From Garcia nutans (lineage: Eukaryota > Streptophyta > Magnoliopsida > Malpighiales > Euphorbiaceae), in the NCBI GenBank assembly GCA_947685225.1, contig CANTUV010000026.1:56009501-56073500 (forward strand): DNA of 64,000 nucleotides, read 5' to 3'. Positions 61,801 to 64,000 of the stretch are shown here, piece by piece. The translations under genes were made by a program, and so were the position numbers. The stretch's first letter is position 1. Each line of letters opens with the position of its first letter. The notes beneath the pieces were generated by a model. The model was given only the letters and a program-made list of their open reading frames with translations, was not told the DNA's origin and did not search any database.

Positions 61801-64000
61801 AATAGTCAGTTTCTTTGCCAAACGATGATGAAGATTCCAACAGAGCTCAATGTTTGGATTAAGCTTGGCAAGGATATTTTCCAAGCCTTTAGAGAAGTCT
61901 TCTATTTCCTCAGCAGATAAATGATAATCATTCTGCCTTGAGGTCACACGATCAAGATTATCACTTCCCAGCTTCTCATAATTCTTGGATGGACAAGAAT
62001 TATCACAGACATCACTGGTAAACCATGAAAGCATCTCTGATCTATAGCCAGGAAGTGATCCTGTGTTGATATCAGAAAACTGAAATGGGAGAACACCAAA
62101 AAATCTTAAAGTGTTAACCAACAAAATTTTACAGCTTTCCAAGGCAGTCTGAAAGGCAGAGAGGTAGTCATGGAAAAAACAAGTTGGCTCAAAAGCAGCA
62201 AAATCAGCCCACAAACTTAAGGAATCTAGTATTTCTCTTTTACGTGGAAAGGATAAATCACCGAAAACAGAAGCCAGGATAAAAATTGCCAGTGCTCTAC
62301 TATAGTCCTTTTCTGCAGGTATATCGCCATTCTTGTTTTTCTGTCTAATATCAACAACAAGCTCATCAAAGCACAATGACTCAAAATTAAGACATGAATC
62401 ATCAACCAAATTTTTTTCCTCATCAGATGCCTTGCGTAATGCATATGATATGAGTGGCTTTAACAAGCACATTATAGAGTCAAGAAATGACACATCACAG
62501 TATGAGGCTCTAGAAAGAGAAACCAATATTTGCACCAATCTAGGCATCTCTGGAACCATAGCATCCATGTGCTCAATAACAATGGCTTCAAGTATGTAAA
62601 GAATGATTGCTTTGGCATTCTTTGCAACATAACCTTTCCAATGATCAGAACAATTTTGAGAAGTAATTTGATTGTTTTGAAGAAATTGCCAAGAACACAA
62701 ATCAGAAAACCAACACAAGATATCAGGGACAGTGCTGGAAGATAAAGATTGTAACTGCAATCCAACAGCCTCCAAAATGTGCTCGCCAAAGGCTTCAAAT
62801 TGCTTTTTCATATTTGGAAATAACTTATTGAGATCAGGATAAATAGCACGAAAAGATTGGTCATTATGCTGTTGGTCAGAAAGTTCAAACCCTTTATGGA
62901 TTGGAGAATCTTGTTTGATCCCTAATTGTTCAGTTTTCCCATCTTCTTTTTTATGGTTGACAACATTATCTACAGCTGCAAGCTCATCAGCAAATATGGA
63001 GAGTAGATATGTCAGTTGTGACAGATCTGAGGTCAGGAAAAATCGCTCCTTCATATACTTTTTCGAATTACGAGATACAGCCATCCAGCCAAGAAACCTA
63101 ACAAGGGGATAAGAACTGCGAGAAAATACAGGTATTCCCTGCACCCAGGCAGATGGTGGAATCAAGCTTCCGCACCGAAATAATTTGTTGACATCCAAAG
63201 CAAGGTCTGATCGTTCATCACCACTAGAAGCAATTACCAATCTTTGAAGAAGTGCCCAGCGCCGCCGTAACCCATGAATCTTTTCTGCATCCAACTGCAA
63301 ATTCCCTTCTTTGGACTGATGATAAAATGATGTTAACATTGCATTAAGGTACTCGGCAGATCCTAAAATGATATCTATAACTTCTTCTGGAGCACAGTAC
63401 AGCTTTGTGGCTGAGTGCAACAAAAATACAAGACAATGCATAAGGATTTCATGCATGGACTGTTGCTCTTTTTTCAACTGCCGAATCAAAAAATGGCATA
63501 GCAGAGCTTGATTTTGTCGAACCAAAGTGATAGCATCCATAGATTGCTCATCAGGGGAAGACAACTTTATCACTTGTCCATCAATTTCTTCAGGGTGGTA
63601 TGGAGCACAATCCTCATCTGAAGTGCTTCTCAGAAACTTCCTGTCTAATTCAGCAGCCTCAAGCAATAGTTGAAGAACAATTTTGTCCCTTTTCTTTTCA
63701 ATAAGACCTATTGTTTCCAAGTCAAGACTTGTTTTTTTGGTAGCATTCCCCAATTCTTGTACGTCATAAATTTTTGTACTTCTAGTCTCACTAATGTTCA
63801 TAGAGCTTGTAAATTTTGGACTGGATTTGAAAGACATCATAAAAAATGGATTCACATAACACTCTGCTGCCAAGAGCAAAGCATCTATACAAGCATCATG
63901 ACCTTCAACAGCTATCTCATTCTGTGAGTGCAAGCCATAAGCTAGGCGTCGAAATTCAGAAGCCCTAAGTTCACAGTCATGATAATTAATGAGTTGAAAA
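55883..64000 (-). CDS. Large gene of unknown function, 3' ten exons; 5' end outside window
   Basis: Exons on the minus strand: 60906-64000 (continues off the window), 60722-60801, 60414-60494, 59704-59775, 59516-59621, 59351-59405, 58540-58668, 58329-58446, 57024-57106 and 55883-56303. All junctions are GT-AG with agreeing phase, encoding about 1,410 residues in this window. The first exon has no true start: an apparent start at 63933 is a TTG, and the frame stays open upstream (ASEFRRLAYGLHSQNE) to the edge. This part is long, leucine-rich and largely helical, resembling an ARM/HEAT-type solenoid. The exons from 59351 to 57106 encode a charged helical region (DKSKLQEEIVARRQKKQL, REEELLRELDR, EAEKEIERQQLLELERAK) with strong coiled-coil character. 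The C-terminus is low-complexity Ser/Gly/Arg-rich, with EENFDGSKDSGDTGSVGDAD and a basic end RREGKWERKHS. I believe orthologs are widespread in plants, but I cannot name it. Confidence 0.88.

Noticed and set aside
63931..63933. Apparent start of a 1,022-residue protein
   Set aside because: The codon is TTG and the frame is open and protein-like all the way to the window edge, so the exon simply continues outside.
1..64000. CRISPR arrays, bacterial operons, integrated plastid or mitochondrial genes, tRNA or rRNA genes
   Set aside because: None seen; the only tRNA-like sequence is the SINE head at 8585-8772.

Overview
This is nuclear DNA of a flowering plant, most likely a eudicot and probably a rosid. 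The evidence is AT-rich intergenic DNA, GT-AG introns, plant-only families (SAUR, nepenthesin-type aspartic proteases, PP2 lectin, CC-NBS-LRR, nodulin-like MFS, plastid phosphate translocator) and plant transposons (Ty1/copia, hAT, Tourist-like MITE, tRNA-derived SINE, LINE). I cannot name the species. AUGMIN subunit 7 next to the xylulose-5-phosphate translocator matches the order I recall in Arabidopsis (At5g17620/At5g17630), so this is a conserved microsyntenic block expanded by repeats.

Layout. 1-3.7 kb: truncated, decayed Ty1/copia element (minus). 6.0-6.3 kb: small SAUR gene (minus). 6.7-13.0 kb: a run of nepenthesin/CDR1-like aspartic protease copies on the minus strand. One is full-length but has a substituted catalytic motif, three are pseudogenes and one is a C-terminal scrap. 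A SINE with a perfect 14-bp target duplication lies among them. 13.1-21.2 kb: AUG7 in nine coding exons (minus). All splice junctions keep frame, but one in-frame TAG sits in exon 5, and a complete 3,390-bp hAT element with an 8-bp target duplication sits in intron 2. 24.4-25.7 kb: intronless XPT (plus), head to head with AUG7. 26.9-29.7 kb: MITEs around a three-exon PP2-like gene (plus). 30.8-32.6 kb: first-exon scrap of a cinnamoyl-CoA-reductase-like gene abutting a LINE remnant. 35.3-38.7 kb: CC-NBS-LRR pseudogene (plus). 40.5-44.2 kb: heavily decayed copia element with recognisable LTR relics. 44.5-47.9 kb: intact one-exon 1,140-aa CC-NBS-LRR gene (plus). 49.8-54.3 kb: three-exon nodulin-like/NFD4-type transporter (minus). 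55.9 kb to window end: the last ten exons of a large gene of unknown function (minus).

The single-copy housekeeping genes (AUG7, XPT, the large gene) form the stable backbone. The protease and NLR groups show gene-family birth and death. I found no operon-like or obviously novel system. The observations most worth checking are the nonsense codon in AUG7, the altered catalytic motif in the surviving protease, the NLR P-loop arginine, and the large unnamed gene. Exon boundaries were placed by eye from GT/AG sites, phase continuity and family knowledge, with no transcript evidence.
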